Assembly (NCBI RefSeq): GCF_036924525.1
Contig: NZ_JAZHRU010000001.1
Location: forward strand, 6,477,001 to 6,541,000
Reading direction: 5' to 3'
Length of the DNA stretch: 64,000 nt
Origin: Bradyrhizobium sp. AZCC 1719
GTDB taxonomy: Bacteria > Pseudomonadota > Alphaproteobacteria > Rhizobiales > Xanthobacteraceae
Position 1 is the first letter of the stretch. Each line of letters opens with the position of its first letter. The position numbers and the translations under genes are program-made. The notes below the pieces were generated by a model that was not told the origin of the DNA, ran no database searches, and was given only the letters and a program-made list of their open reading frames with translations. Positions 16,112 through 24,631 of the stretch are shown one piece after another.

Positions 16112-17211
16112 TCCGCGGCCTCCTGCATGTCCGGCGCCTCATTGGCCTCGGTGAACTCCTTGCGCAGCTTGCGCAACAGACCGAGCTCAGACTGAAAGTC
16201 GACGTAGTGCGGCAGCTTGAGATGCTCGACGAAGCCGGTCGCCTGAACATTGTCCGAGTGCGACATCACGAATTCCTCGTCCTGGGCCGGAGCGATCACT
16301 TCCTCGCCCAGCTCGCGGGCGCGCAGGCTGCGATCGACCAACGCCATCGACATGGTCTTGCGCTCGCTTTGCCCGAAGGCAAGGCCATAGCCGCGCGTAA
16401 AGCACGGCGCTTCCGTCGCCGATCCCTTGAACTGGTTGACCATCTGGCACTCGGTCAGCTCAATTGAGCCGAGCGGGACGGCAAAGCCCGCATCCTCGGC
16501 GAAGAACTCCACCTCCACCTCGCCGAAGCGGATTTCGCCGGCAAAGGGATGATTGCGGCCATAGCCGCGCTGTGAGGAATAGCCGAGCGCCAGCAGGAAT
16601 CCCTCGTCGGCACGCGCAAGATTTTGCAGCCGCAGATCGCGGTCGGCCGGAAAACTCAGCGGCTCGCGCGTGAGATCGCCGACCGGCGCGTCGGCATCCG
16701 CTGCCGGCGAAGGTTCGATCAAGCCATCGCGACCGAGAATGTCGGTGACGCGTGGCGTTGCCGCCTGCGTTGCTTCCGACGTCGCCGGCTGCTCCGGCAC
16801 AAAGCCGTCCGCAAGCTGCGGGTCCAGCAAGCGATGGGTGTAATCGAAAGTCGGCCCCAGGATCTGGCCACCCGGAATATCCTTGAACGTCGAGGAGACA
16901 CGCCGGCGGACCTGCATCTCGCCGGTGTTGACCGGCTCGGTCGCGCCAAAACGAGGCAGCGTGGCGCGGAAGGCACGGACCAGGAAGATCGCCTCGATCA
17001 GGTCGCCGCGCGCCTGCTTGATGGCGAGTGCCGCCAGCTCGCGGTCGTAGAGCGAGCCTTCGGTCATGACGCGGTCGACGCCGAGCGAGAGCTGCTCGGC
17101 AATTTGCTCCAGCGAGAGTTCGGGCACATCACGGTCGCCACGCCGCTCGTGCGCCAGCAGGCGATGGGCGTTCTCAATGGCGCGTTCGCCTCCTTTGACG
17201 GCTACATACAT
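16108..17211 (-). CDS. phnI: C-P lyase core subunit PhnI
   Basis: This 367-residue protein begins MYVAVKGGERAIENAHRLLA, an almost invariant PhnI start, and contains GSLYDRELAALAIKQARGD and VSSTFKDIPGGQILGPTFDY. PhnI is the nucleosidase-like core subunit that attacks the purine nucleotide during phosphonate activation. It follows phnH by 3 nt and overlaps phnJ by 4 nt. Confidence 0.95.
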   Translation of the reverse strand: MYVAVKGGERAIENAHRLLAHERRGDRDVPELSLEQIAEQLSLGVDRVMTEGSLYDRELAALAIKQARGDLIEAIFLVRAFRATLPRFGATEPVNTGEMQVRRRVSSTFKDIPGGQILGPTFDYTHRLLDPQLADGFVPEQPATSEATQAATPRVTDILGRDGLIEPSPAADADAPVGDLTREPLSFPADRDLRLQNLARADEGFLLALGYSSQRGYGRNHPFAGEIRFGEVEVEFFAEDAGFAVPLGSIELTECQMVNQFKGSATEAPCFTRGYGLAFGQSERKTMSMALVDRSLRARELGEEVIAPAQDEEFVMSHSDNVQATGFVEHLKLPHYVDFQSELGLLRKLRKEFTEANEAPDMQEAAE

Positions 17212-17214
17212 GGG

Positions 17215-17823
17215 CTACGCTCCGCTTGCGACCAGCCGCGTGGTTCGGGGGATCGCGACAATCAAGTCGTCATGGACCAGCACGACATCGATGCCGCGCG
17301 GGAACAGGGCTTCGTTGATGGTGAGCCGCTGAAAGAGGTCGCGCGGCTGGAGCATCGCCTGCAGCAGCGCTGTACCGTCGATGCCCGGCCCCCTCATCTC
17401 GAAGGTGGGTCCCTGCGTCAGGCTCTCGGCCTGCAAGATCAGCGTCGTCGACCTGTCAGGATATTCGTTGCTGCCGAACGCGAAGCGATCGAGCGCCGGC
17501 AGGTTCTTGGCGTCGCCGACCAGGGCGAAGCTGGCGATCGATGAATCCGCGACCACCGGCGCGCTGGTATGGAACTTGAGCCACTTCGCCACATCAGGCG
17601 TGGCCGACATCGCGGCATCGAGCCAGATCGGCGTATCGTGATCGAACAACGTCAGCGCGATCGCCGCCGCGCCGCGCATCGTCCCGGCCGGCGCGCCGAC
17701 AGCCGCCGTGACCCGTTGCACGCTGCCGGGACGCGCCATCGCATCCATCACGGAGCGGAAGGTCGACTGCGCCGACAATACCTTGTCGGCAAAGCCTGCA
17801 GGCAATTCTGCAACCGTCGTCAT
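17215..17823 (-). CDS. phnH: C-P lyase core subunit PhnH
   Basis: This 202-residue protein carries the PhnH pattern FRSVMDAMARPGSVQRV near residue 21, followed by ALTLFDHDTPIW and STTLILQAESL, and ends in IPRTTRLV. PhnH is a structural core subunit of the PhnGHIJ complex. It lies between phnG (4 nt gap) and phnI (3 nt gap). Confidence 0.94.
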   Translation of the reverse strand: MTTVAELPAGFADKVLSAQSTFRSVMDAMARPGSVQRVTAAVGAPAGTMRGAAAIALTLFDHDTPIWLDAAMSATPDVAKWLKFHTSAPVVADSSIASFALVGDAKNLPALDRFAFGSNEYPDRSTTLILQAESLTQGPTFEMRGPGIDGTALLQAMLQPRDLFQRLTINEALFPRGIDVVLVHDDLIVAIPRTTRLVASGA

Positions 17824-17827
17824 CGCA

Positions 17828-18289
17828 TCACCCCTCGCCGCGCACCATGGTGTAGAACTCGACCCGCGTCGCCGCAGCCTCTGCCGCCTTGCGGCTGCGA
17901 TCGGCGATCATGGCGGCGCGCAAAGGCCCGATCACCTTGGTCTCGACCTCACCCGAAAGCTCCGTCGACTGCACCATGGCATCGCATAGCGCGATCATCT
18001 GCGCCTTCTGCCTGTCGCGGCCGAGCACGTAGCCGAAGCCGATCTCGCCGGTCGCAAGACGCACCGCCGCGCGCGACACCGTGGCCTCGCCGAGATTGAA
18101 CGGCGCACCGTCGCCGCCGATGCGGCCGCGCACCATCACGAGGCCATTCTCAGGCTCGCGCAGGTTTTCGTGCGCGGGTACCGCGATCGCCGCAAGATGG
18201 CCCGCAATGTCGCCAGCCTCGGAATGCGCCAGCACCGCCATCGCGTCCTTGCGCTGCGCTTCTCTGCTGTTCCGCCCGGTCAATCCCAT
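17828..18289 (-). CDS. phnG: C-P lyase core subunit PhnG
   Basis: This 153-residue first gene of the lyase operon begins MGLTGRNSREAQRKDAMAVL and contains MVRGRIGGDGAPFNLGEATV and GEIGFGYVLGRDRQKA, the PhnG core. The frame is open to 18331, but that upstream ATG falls inside the palindromic operator, so the ATG at 18289 is the likely start. The length agrees with E. coli PhnG (about 150). Confidence 0.94.
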   Translation of the reverse strand: MGLTGRNSREAQRKDAMAVLAHSEAGDIAGHLAAIAVPAHENLREPENGLVMVRGRIGGDGAPFNLGEATVSRAAVRLATGEIGFGYVLGRDRQKAQMIALCDAMVQSTELSGEVETKVIGPLRAAMIADRSRKAAEAAATRVEFYTMVRGEG

Positions 18290-18306
18290 GAGCAACCTTG
18301 CCTGAA

Positions 18307-18336
18307 TCAAGTTGTCTATGATAATAGACAACTTGA
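18307..18336. promoter_or_regulatory. perfect 13-bp inverted repeat, likely PhnF operator
   Basis: TCAAGTTGTCTAT (18307-18319) and ATAGACAACTTGA (18324-18336) are perfect arms around a 4-bp spacer. The repeat lies between phnG (minus) and phnF (plus), 18-47 nt upstream of phnG, where it would block the core promoter. GntR/HutC-family regulators bind dyads of this type (GTNTA...TANAC) and phnF is adjacent, so PhnF is the natural candidate. Binding itself is inferred. Confidence 0.75.
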
Positions 18337-18348
18337 TAGCGGAACGCC

Positions 18349-18366
18349 ATGACTGTTTCGTGACAA
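18349..18366 (-). promoter_or_regulatory. putative Pho box upstream of phnG
   Basis: On the minus strand this reads TTGTCACGAAACAGTCAT, with the two GTCA half-sites 11 bp apart. By my count it matches the PhoB consensus CTGTCATAWAWCTGTCAY at 14 of 18 positions. It ends 60 nt before the phnG start, upstream of the PhnF-type palindrome. This layout predicts PhoB activation plus local repression of phnGHIJKLMN. Confidence 0.65.
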
Positions 18367-18393
18367 ACGGATAATTTCTGGTATCACCACGCC

Positions 18394-19119
18394 ATGAGCC
18401 TGCAGGAGAGTTCCGGCGTCGCCTTGTGGCGGCAGGTTGCCGACGGTATTGAGCGCGGCATTGCCGACGGCCGCTTTGCTGCGGGCGAAAAGCTGCCGGG
18501 CGAGATCGAGATCGCCGATACCTATCGGGTCAACCGCCACACCGTGCGGCGTGCCCTGGCTGCGCTTGCCGAACGCGGCCTGGTGCGCGCCGAACGCGGC
18601 AGCGGCACCTATGTCGAGGCGCAACGCCTCGCCTATCCCTTGCGCTCGCGGACGCGATTTTCCGAAATCGTCGGCGCCGGCGGCCGCGAGCCGCGCGGCC
18701 AATTGATAGATGCCTCCGAAGAGCCCGCGACGCGCGAACTGGCCCGTGAGCTTGGACTGAAGACCGGTGCGCCCCTGATCCGGATCGAATCGGTGCGGCT
18801 CGCTGACCGCACGCCGATCTGCGTCAGCACCAATTGGCTTTCCGCCGATCGCTTCCCGGGCGCCGGAGCGGTCTTCGCCAACGCACGCTCAATGACCAAA
18901 CTGCTGGCGCATTACGGCGTTCGCGATTACCGCCGCGCCTCAACCCGCGTCACCGCCGGGATTGTGGACGCCCCCGACGCGGCAAGGCTCGATCTCGCGC
19001 TCGGGCGCCCCGTTCTCGTGGTCGACAGTACCGATGTCGATACCGACGGCAAACCGCTGGTAACCAAACGCGCGCGCTTCGCCGCGGAGCGTGTCGAGTT
19101 TCTGGTAGAGAGCAGCTAA
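18394..19119 (+). CDS. phnF: phosphonate regulator PhnF (GntR/HutC family)
   Basis: This 241-residue regulator has an N-terminal winged helix-turn-helix (WRQVADGIERGIADGRFAAG then YRVNRHTVRRALAALAERGL) and a C-terminal UTRA domain (FSEIVGAGGREPRG ... TKRARFAAERVEFLVE). It is divergent from phnG across the dyad at 18307-18336, a classic arrangement for a local repressor. Its stop lies 4 nt from the convergent phnE end. Confidence 0.9.
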   Translation: MSLQESSGVALWRQVADGIERGIADGRFAAGEKLPGEIEIADTYRVNRHTVRRALAALAERGLVRAERGSGTYVEAQRLAYPLRSRTRFSEIVGAGGREPRGQLIDASEEPATRELARELGLKTGAPLIRIESVRLADRTPICVSTNWLSADRFPGAGAVFANARSMTKLLAHYGVRDYRRASTRVTAGIVDAPDAARLDLALGRPVLVVDSTDVDTDGKPLVTKRARFAAERVEFLVESS

Positions 19120-19123
19120 CGAG

Positions 19124-19984
19124 TTACCCGACGGCGCGTCGCCCGATGATCGCGAAGCGGAGACGCGATGAAATGGCGTCAATGATCGCCACAGTGATCA
19201 GGATCATGATGATCAGAAAAGCAACGCGATCCCAGTTCTGCTGGCTGATCTCGTTGGAAAGATAAAGACCAATCCCGCCTGCCCCAACGATGCCGATCAC
19301 CGTCGCGGAACGCGTATTTGACTCGAAGTAATAAAGCACCTGGCTCAGGATCACCGGAAGCACCTGAGGGACGATGCCAAATCGTATTTTATGAAGGCTC
19401 GACCCGCCGGCCGCGGTTATACCGTCGACGGGTTTGGTGTCAGCCGTTTCGATCGCCTCGGAGAACAGTTTGCCGAAGGTTCCGAGATCAGACATGGCGA
19501 TCGCCAGGATCCCGGCAAAGGGACCGAGCCCCACCACGTTGATGAAGATGAGCGCCCAGATCAGCGTGTCGACTCCGCGGATCGTGTCGAGCGCACGACG
19601 TGAAAGAAAATGAATGATGCGTTGGCCGACGACATTCCGGGCCGCAACGAATGCCACGGGATAGGCAACAATCGCCGCCAGGAGGGTTCCCAGAAAGGCG
19701 ATGGCAAGCGTTTCCGCCAGGCCCTTCAGATAGAGGTGAAGCAGGCTACCGGGGTTCGGCGGAAACATCAGGCCGACGATCACACCAAGGCGGCCGATCC
19801 CGGTCGCCAGCTTTTCGAACGAGAAGCCGAGCCATATCATGCCGAAGATAAACAGCCCGACGAGCGCAGCAACCACTGACAGGGTCTGCATTCGTTTCAG
19901 AAGCGATGGCCTGAAGATCTCCGGATAGGTCTGGACAAGGCGGGTCCGATCGGTCTCGGTGAGGCTCGAAAGGTTCGACATCAC
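19124..19984 (-). CDS. phnE: phosphonate ABC transporter permease PhnE (second copy)
   Basis: This 286-residue permease has about six membrane helices. The coupling loop reads EAIETADTKPVDGITAAGGS and the text includes LDTIRGVDTLIWALIFINVV, both PhnE features. Its start overlaps the preceding phnE stop by 4 nt, so the two permeases are probably made together and may form a heterodimer. It ends the phnCDDEE operon, converging with phnF. Confidence 0.92.
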   Translation of the reverse strand: MMSNLSSLTETDRTRLVQTYPEIFRPSLLKRMQTLSVVAALVGLFIFGMIWLGFSFEKLATGIGRLGVIVGLMFPPNPGSLLHLYLKGLAETLAIAFLGTLLAAIVAYPVAFVAARNVVGQRIIHFLSRRALDTIRGVDTLIWALIFINVVGLGPFAGILAIAMSDLGTFGKLFSEAIETADTKPVDGITAAGGSSLHKIRFGIVPQVLPVILSQVLYYFESNTRSATVIGIVGAGGIGLYLSNEISQQNWDRVAFLIIMILITVAIIDAISSRLRFAIIGRRAVG

Positions 19985-20865
19985 GCACGCCCTTCCATGC
20001 CAATGAGACGGAAGCGCAGACGCTCGGTCAAGAGATCGATTGCAAAAACGGTTACAATGATCATCAACAGGATCGCGCTGACATCGGAATAGTAGAATTG
20101 TCGAATCGAGCTCAGCAACTCCTTGCCAATACCGCCGGCGCCGACAAACCCCATGACAGAGGCCCCGCGCACGTTGATCTCGAAGCGCAACAGCGTATAG
20201 CTCACGAAATTCGACAACACCTGCGGCAGGACCGCGAAGCGAACCTGTTCAAACCAGTTCGCGCCTCCCGCCTTGACGCCGTCGATCGGGTTCATGTCGA
20301 TATTCTCGACGACCTCGGCAAACTGCTTGCCTAGTGCGCCGACGGTATGGATCGCAATCGCCAGGACGCCTGGCACCGGGCCGAGGCCCAGCGCATACAC
20401 AAACAGCAGCGCAAACACGATGTCGGGAACGGTTCGACAAAATTCAAGCGAGCGCCGCACCAGCGTCCGTGCGACCACGCTCTTGACGAGGTTGGCGCTA
20501 GCGAAAAAGCAAAGACAAAATCCGATTCCCGCACCGAGGAACGTGCCGACATAGGCGACCAGAAGCGTCTCGCCCAATAGCGCGAGCCAGCCGTCCCAGT
20601 TCCAGAACCACTCTGCGAGGTCAGTGGTGAGATTGGCGGGCCGCAGCTTCGGCAGAATATCGTAAAGGTAGCTCCAAAACCTTGGCAGCCCTTCCGCGAA
20701 TTTGTGCAGATTGACCTCGCCACCCCAGGCGGCAAGCGCCGCACAGAGCGCGACCGCAATTGCAAGGAGCCAGGAGCGGCGGCGCTTCGCAGCCGTTGCC
20801 GCAGCATATTGCTGCAGGAGCACCGCGGCTCGTGGCTCCGAAATGCGATAAAGATGACTGCTCAA
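19981..20865 (-). CDS. phnE: phosphonate ABC transporter permease PhnE (first copy)
   Basis: This 294-residue BPD-type permease has a polar N-terminus and about six helices. It contains FCRTVPDIVFALLFVYALGL and VVENIDMNPIDGVKAGGANW, the PhnE coupling region, with QVLSNFVSYTLLRFEINVR after it. It follows the second phnD by about 100 nt and overlaps the other phnE by 4 nt. Confidence 0.92.
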   Translation of the reverse strand: MSSHLYRISEPRAAVLLQQYAAATAAKRRRSWLLAIAVALCAALAAWGGEVNLHKFAEGLPRFWSYLYDILPKLRPANLTTDLAEWFWNWDGWLALLGETLLVAYVGTFLGAGIGFCLCFFASANLVKSVVARTLVRRSLEFCRTVPDIVFALLFVYALGLGPVPGVLAIAIHTVGALGKQFAEVVENIDMNPIDGVKAGGANWFEQVRFAVLPQVLSNFVSYTLLRFEINVRGASVMGFVGAGGIGKELLSSIRQFYYSDVSAILLMIIVTVFAIDLLTERLRFRLIGMEGRA

Positions 20866-20963
20866 CGAGCTAACTCTTCCGGGCGATGCGCCCTGAGGAT
20901 GAAACGATTTTCGCGGATCGGTGGCGAACGCCTCCGATCCGCTACGAATACGATGGTTTCGAG

Positions 20964-21902
20964 CTATGAAGCCTTTTTCTTGCGCTGCTCATCAAGCCAA
21001 AGGTTCATCTTGACCGACTCTTCGTAGTCCTTGGCGGTCACCTCTACGAAACCCAAATCCTTGCCATCCGAAAGCTTTGCGAATGCATCCTTATCTTTCT
21101 GGGGCGCCTCGACGAACGCCTTGGCGATTGCCTTTTTCAAGTCTTCCGGCATGTCGGCAAGATATGCGAACGGTGAACCGGGCAAGAGCGGCGACTTCCA
21201 TGCGATGCGGAAATCAGCCTTGGTCATCGGCGATCCGTCTGCTTTCTTCACCATGCCCTTGTTCAGCATACGGGTGAGGTTCGAATCGTCCTCCGAATTC
21301 CACCAGTTCACGGCGGCATCCACGGTGCCGGCGGCGAGTGCCAGCACTGCGTTTTCGTGACTTCCGGTCGTTTGCCCGACCTTGAAATACTTGTCGATCG
21401 GGAAGCCCTGCTGCGTCAGGAAGAAGTTGGGCGCCTTGAAACCGGACGTCGATTCGACATCGACGAAGCCCAGCGTCGTTCCTTTCAGATCCTCGATCGA
21501 TTTGTACTTGCTGTCAGCACGGACATACATAACCGAATAGTAGCCGATCGAGCCATCGCTGTTCTTTGTCGTCACGAACGGCACGACCTTGCCGCCCGAG
21601 ACGGTATTTGCGCGCGCATACGAGCCCGGCCCATAGAAGCCGATATGAATTTGCTTGTTCTTCTGCCCCTCGATCACCGCGGTGTAGTCGCTTGCCACGC
21701 GCAACGTAACCTTCACGCCCAACTCCTTCGAAAGGTAATTTGCGAAGGGCGTGTAACGTTCAAGCGTCCCGGTCGCGTTTTCTGCGGGAACCAGCGCCAT
21801 CACCAGTTCGGGGTACTTCTCTTTCCACGACTGGGCGAAGGCGGGCGTTGCAACGATAGCCAGGCCGGACGCCAACAACAGCAATGCACGTCGGTTCAAC
21901 AT
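20964..21902 (-). CDS. phnD: phosphonate-binding protein PhnD (downstream paralogue)
   Basis: This 312-residue periplasmic binding protein starts with MLNRRALLLLASGLAIVATP and a signal cut near AFAQ. The ligand region has ALVPAENATGTLERYTPF, HIGFYGPGSYARA and DVESTSGFKAPNFFL. It is closely related by eye to the next gene upstream (roughly 70 percent identical), so the pair looks like a tandem duplication. Both keep the binding-site text around YGPGSYARA and GSHENA. Differences such as FYGPG versus QYGPG could tune ligand range. Confidence 0.92.
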   Translation of the reverse strand: MLNRRALLLLASGLAIVATPAFAQSWKEKYPELVMALVPAENATGTLERYTPFANYLSKELGVKVTLRVASDYTAVIEGQKNKQIHIGFYGPGSYARANTVSGGKVVPFVTTKNSDGSIGYYSVMYVRADSKYKSIEDLKGTTLGFVDVESTSGFKAPNFFLTQQGFPIDKYFKVGQTTGSHENAVLALAAGTVDAAVNWWNSEDDSNLTRMLNKGMVKKADGSPMTKADFRIAWKSPLLPGSPFAYLADMPEDLKKAIAKAFVEAPQKDKDAFAKLSDGKDLGFVEVTAKDYEESVKMNLWLDEQRKKKAS

Positions 21903-21962
21903 TTCTCTCTCCTCTGATTTTCTGAAATGGCCGCAAGCTGAAAGACGACGACCCGAACAAGA

Positions 21963-22901
21963 TCAGTTTGTAGGTTTGCGTTTGCGTTGCTCATCAAGCC
22001 ACAGGTTCATCTTGACCGACTCGACGTAGTCTTCCTTCGAAACGCGCGCAAAATTCTCAACCTTGCCGTCGGTCAATGCGTCGAAGGCAGCCTTGTTCTT
22101 TTTGGGCGCAGCCAGGAAGGCCTGAATGATCGCGGACTTGAGGTCCTCGGGCATGTCAGCAAGCAGCGCAAAGGGTGACCCCGGCAGCAGCGGTGATTTC
22201 CAGATGACGCGGAAATCGGCCTTCGTCATCGGCGTGCCGTCGGGCTTCTTGAGCATGCCCTTGGTGAGCATTCGGACCAGATTCGAGTCGTCCTCGCCGT
22301 TCCACCAGTTGGCCGCCGCGTCGACCGTTCCGTTCGCCAACGCGAAGATAGCGTTTTCGTGGCTGCCGGTTGGCTGAGCCAACTTGAAATGCTTTTCGAT
22401 TGGGAAGCCCTGGTCGGCCAAAAAGAAAGTCGGAGCTTTGGAACCGGAAGTCGATTCGACATCGACCAGCCCCAACGTCCTTCCTTTGAGATCATCGATG
22501 GATTTGTATGGGCTGTCGGCGCGCACATAGATCACGGAGTAGTATCCAATCACGCCACCCGAACTGCGCAGGGTCGCGAACGGGACAACGTTGCCGCCAG
22601 ATACGGTGTTGGCTCGCGCATAGGAGCCGGGCCCATACTGGCCGATATGGATTTGCCGGGTCTTCTGGCCCTCGATCACCGCCGTATAGTCGTTGGCGAC
22701 ACGCAACGTGACTTTCACGCCGAGTTCATCCGTTAGATACTCAGCAAAAGGTCCAACGCGCGCCAGGACCCCGGTTGCGTTCTCGGCCGGCACCAACGCC
22801 ATCACCAATTCGGGATACTTCGCTTTCCATTCCTGCGCCGAAGCCACGGAAGCTATTGCGGCCAGCGCAGCGGCGAGAACAAACCGACGATTGAACATCA
22901 T
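21963..22901 (-). CDS. phnD: phosphonate-binding protein PhnD (upstream paralogue)
   Basis: This 312-residue periplasmic binding protein has a signal peptide (MMFNRRFVLAAALAAIASVA, then SAQ). It has ALVPAENATGVLARVGPF, HIGQYGPGSYARA and DVESTSGSKAPTFFL. It follows phnC by 60 nt and precedes its paralogue by 60 nt; the same C-terminal VKMNLWLDEQRK appears in both. The start could be either of two adjacent ATGs (22901 or 22898). Confidence 0.92.
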   Translation of the reverse strand: MMFNRRFVLAAALAAIASVASAQEWKAKYPELVMALVPAENATGVLARVGPFAEYLTDELGVKVTLRVANDYTAVIEGQKTRQIHIGQYGPGSYARANTVSGGNVVPFATLRSSGGVIGYYSVIYVRADSPYKSIDDLKGRTLGLVDVESTSGSKAPTFFLADQGFPIEKHFKLAQPTGSHENAIFALANGTVDAAANWWNGEDDSNLVRMLTKGMLKKPDGTPMTKADFRVIWKSPLLPGSPFALLADMPEDLKSAIIQAFLAAPKKNKAAFDALTDGKVENFARVSKEDYVESVKMNLWLDEQRKRKPTN

Positions 22902-22961
22902 GAGCTGGTCCTATTACGAGTTCGAGGTCACATGGATCGACGGTCGAAACGGATGCCAGCT

Positions 22962-23777
22962 TCAGGCCGCAGCAGCGGTGCCGAGTTCCGGAACGGCTAC
23001 TCCATCGGGCGCCGGCGCAGGCTCGATGCCCATGACGTCATTGGCTTCGAGGTCATAGAGCTCGCGCGCGATGCGGTCGGTCAACGTCTCCGGCGCGCCG
23101 TCGAACACCACCCGCCCGGCCGCCATGCCGATCAGGCGATCGCAATAGGTCCGCGCCAGGTCGAGCGAATGCAGGTTGCAGATCACGGTGATGCCGAAAT
23201 GCTTGTTGATGCGCAGCAGCGCGTCCATCACGATCCGCGTGTTGCGGGGATCAAGCGAGGCGATCGGCTCATCGGCGAGAATGATGTCGGGCTCCTGCAC
23301 CAGTGCGCGCGCGATCGCCACGCGCTGCTGCTGGCCGCCGGAAAGCTGGTCGGCACGCTGGGCGGCGATCGCCGCCATATCGAACTGCTCCAGTGCCGAC
23401 ATTGCCAGCGCCCTGTCTTCTTCGGGCCAAAGCTGGGTCAGCGAGCGCCAGGACGGAATTTCAGCCAGTCGCCCCATCAGTACATTGGTGAGGACATCGA
23501 GCCGGCCGACCAGATTGAACTGCTGGAAGATCATCGCGGAGCGCGCGCGCCATTGCCGCAAATCCTTGCCGCGCAGCGCGGTCACGTCGACGCCTTCGAA
23601 CAGGATGCGTCCCTCGGAAGGCTCGGCGAGGCGGTTGATCATCCGCAGCAGCGTCGACTTGCCGGCGCCGGAGCGGCCGATCACGCCGACGAAGCTGCCG
23701 GGCTGGATCGAAAATGACGCATTGTCCACCGCGGCCTTGGTGCCAAACCGGCACGTCAAACCCTCTACCACCAGCAT
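22962..23777 (-). CDS. phnC: phosphonate ABC transporter ATP-binding protein PhnC
   Basis: This 271-residue ATPase has Walker [10 protein letters not shown], signature [15 protein letters not shown] and Walker [14 protein letters not shown]. The PhnC text [20 protein letters not shown] follows. It is the first gene of the phnC-phnD-phnD-phnE-phnE import operon, and a Pho box lies 47-64 nt upstream of its start. Confidence 0.94.
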   Translation of the reverse strand: MLVVEGLTCRFGTKAAVDNASFSIQPGSFVGVIGRSGAGKSTLLRMINRLAEPSEGRILFEGVDVTALRGKDLRQWRARSAMIFQQFNLVGRLDVLTNVLMGRLAEIPSWRSLTQLWPEEDRALAMSALEQFDMAAIAAQRADQLSGGQQQRVAIARALVQEPDIILADEPIASLDPRNTRIVMDALLRINKHFGITVICNLHSLDLARTYCDRLIGMAAGRVVFDGAPETLTDRIARELYDLEANDVMGIEPAPAPDGVAVPELGTAAAA

Positions 23778-23823
23778 GCACTGCTCCAGAATTCCGATCG
23801 TGAAGCATCGCTAGCGGCTCGAT

Positions 23824-23841
23824 CTTACAGTTGTGTGACAC
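23824..23841 (-). promoter_or_regulatory. putative Pho box upstream of phnC
   Basis: The minus strand reads GTGTCACACAACTGTAAG. TGTCA and CTGTAA half-sites are 11 bp apart and about 14 of 18 positions fit the PhoB consensus. It lies 47 nt before the phnC start, a typical activator distance. The second half-site is imperfect (GTAA for GTCA), so this is the weakest of the three Pho elements. Confidence 0.5.
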
Positions 23842-23881
23842 GAGTGCTGCGCTGCGGCGTTCGTCCACAGCAGCGGCTGGC

Positions 23882-23910
23882 GTCATGTGTCCGTCATGAT
23901 CCTGTCATCA
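23882..23910 (+). promoter_or_regulatory. triple GTCAT array at 11-bp spacing (extended Pho box)
   Basis: GTCAT recurs at 23882-23886, 23893-23897 and 23904-23908, each 11 bp from the next. The last two read CCGTCATGATCCTGTCATC, close to the PhoB consensus on the plus strand. The array ends about 55 nt before the acyltransferase start at 23966. Three half-sites allow more than one PhoB dimer register. It is divergent from the phnC Pho box in the same 188-bp gap. Confidence 0.65.
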
Positions 23911-23965
23911 AGCGCATCGAAGACGAGCGGGTGCCCCTTTCCCCGATTGTTGATGGACGTTACCG

Positions 23966-24631
23966 ATGGCCGGCAAGATGCTTTCCACTGAACCATTGGT
24001 CGACCCCACCGCGTCAGTGCGCGACTGCCAGCTTGGCGCCTACACCGAGGTCGGCGCCCGGACCATTCTGCTCGAAGTCACGATGGCCGATTATTCCTAC
24101 GTCGTGAACGACTCGCAGATCACCTATACGACGATCGGGAAATTCTGTTCGATCGCGGCGATGACGCGCATCAACCCGGGCAATCATCCGATGCACCGGG
24201 CCTCGCAGGCGCATTTCACCTACCGCGCCTCCAGCTACTTTTCGGGCGAGAGCGACGATGCCGAGTTTTTTGCGTGGCGCCGCAAGCATCACGTCCATAT
24301 CGGCCATGACGCCTGGATCGGCCACGGCGCGGTTATTCTGCCTGGCCGATCGATCGGCACCGGCGCGGTGGTCGCGGCCGGCGCCATCGTGACCAAGGAT
24401 GTCCCCGCCTATACGAACGTTGCAGGCAATCCGGCACGGCCGATCAAGCGGCGTTTTCCGGAATCCATTGCCGGGCGGCTTGCGGAACTCGCGTGGTGGG
24501 ATTGGGGCCATGAGACGCTGCGCCACGCCCTGCCCGATTTCCGCAAGCTCGATGTAGAGGGCTTTCTCGAAAAGTACGAAGCCGCCGCAGCAGCTACTCG
24601 CCGTCCATTCAACCAGAGTGCCGCATCGTGA
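23966..24631 (+). CDS. hexapeptide-repeat acyltransferase of phosphonate metabolism
   Basis: This 221-residue left-handed beta-helix transferase has imperfect hexapeptides from about residue 20 ([19 protein letters not shown]) and the CoA/active-site stretch [19 protein letters not shown] followed by [20 protein letters not shown] and VAGNPARPI. It matches the phosphonate-linked branch (TIGR03308-like). It opens a Pho-box-driven operon with the second phnM and the DUF1045 gene, joined by 4-nt overlaps. Acetylation of an aminoalkylphosphonate or pathway intermediate, as PhnO does in E. coli, is a reasonable guess. Confidence 0.85.
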   Translation: MAGKMLSTEPLVDPTASVRDCQLGAYTEVGARTILLEVTMADYSYVVNDSQITYTTIGKFCSIAAMTRINPGNHPMHRASQAHFTYRASSYFSGESDDAEFFAWRRKHHVHIGHDAWIGHGAVILPGRSIGTGAVVAAGAIVTKDVPAYTNVAGNPARPIKRRFPESIAGRLAELAWWDWGHETLRHALPDFRKLDVEGFLEKYEAAAAATRRPFNQSAAS

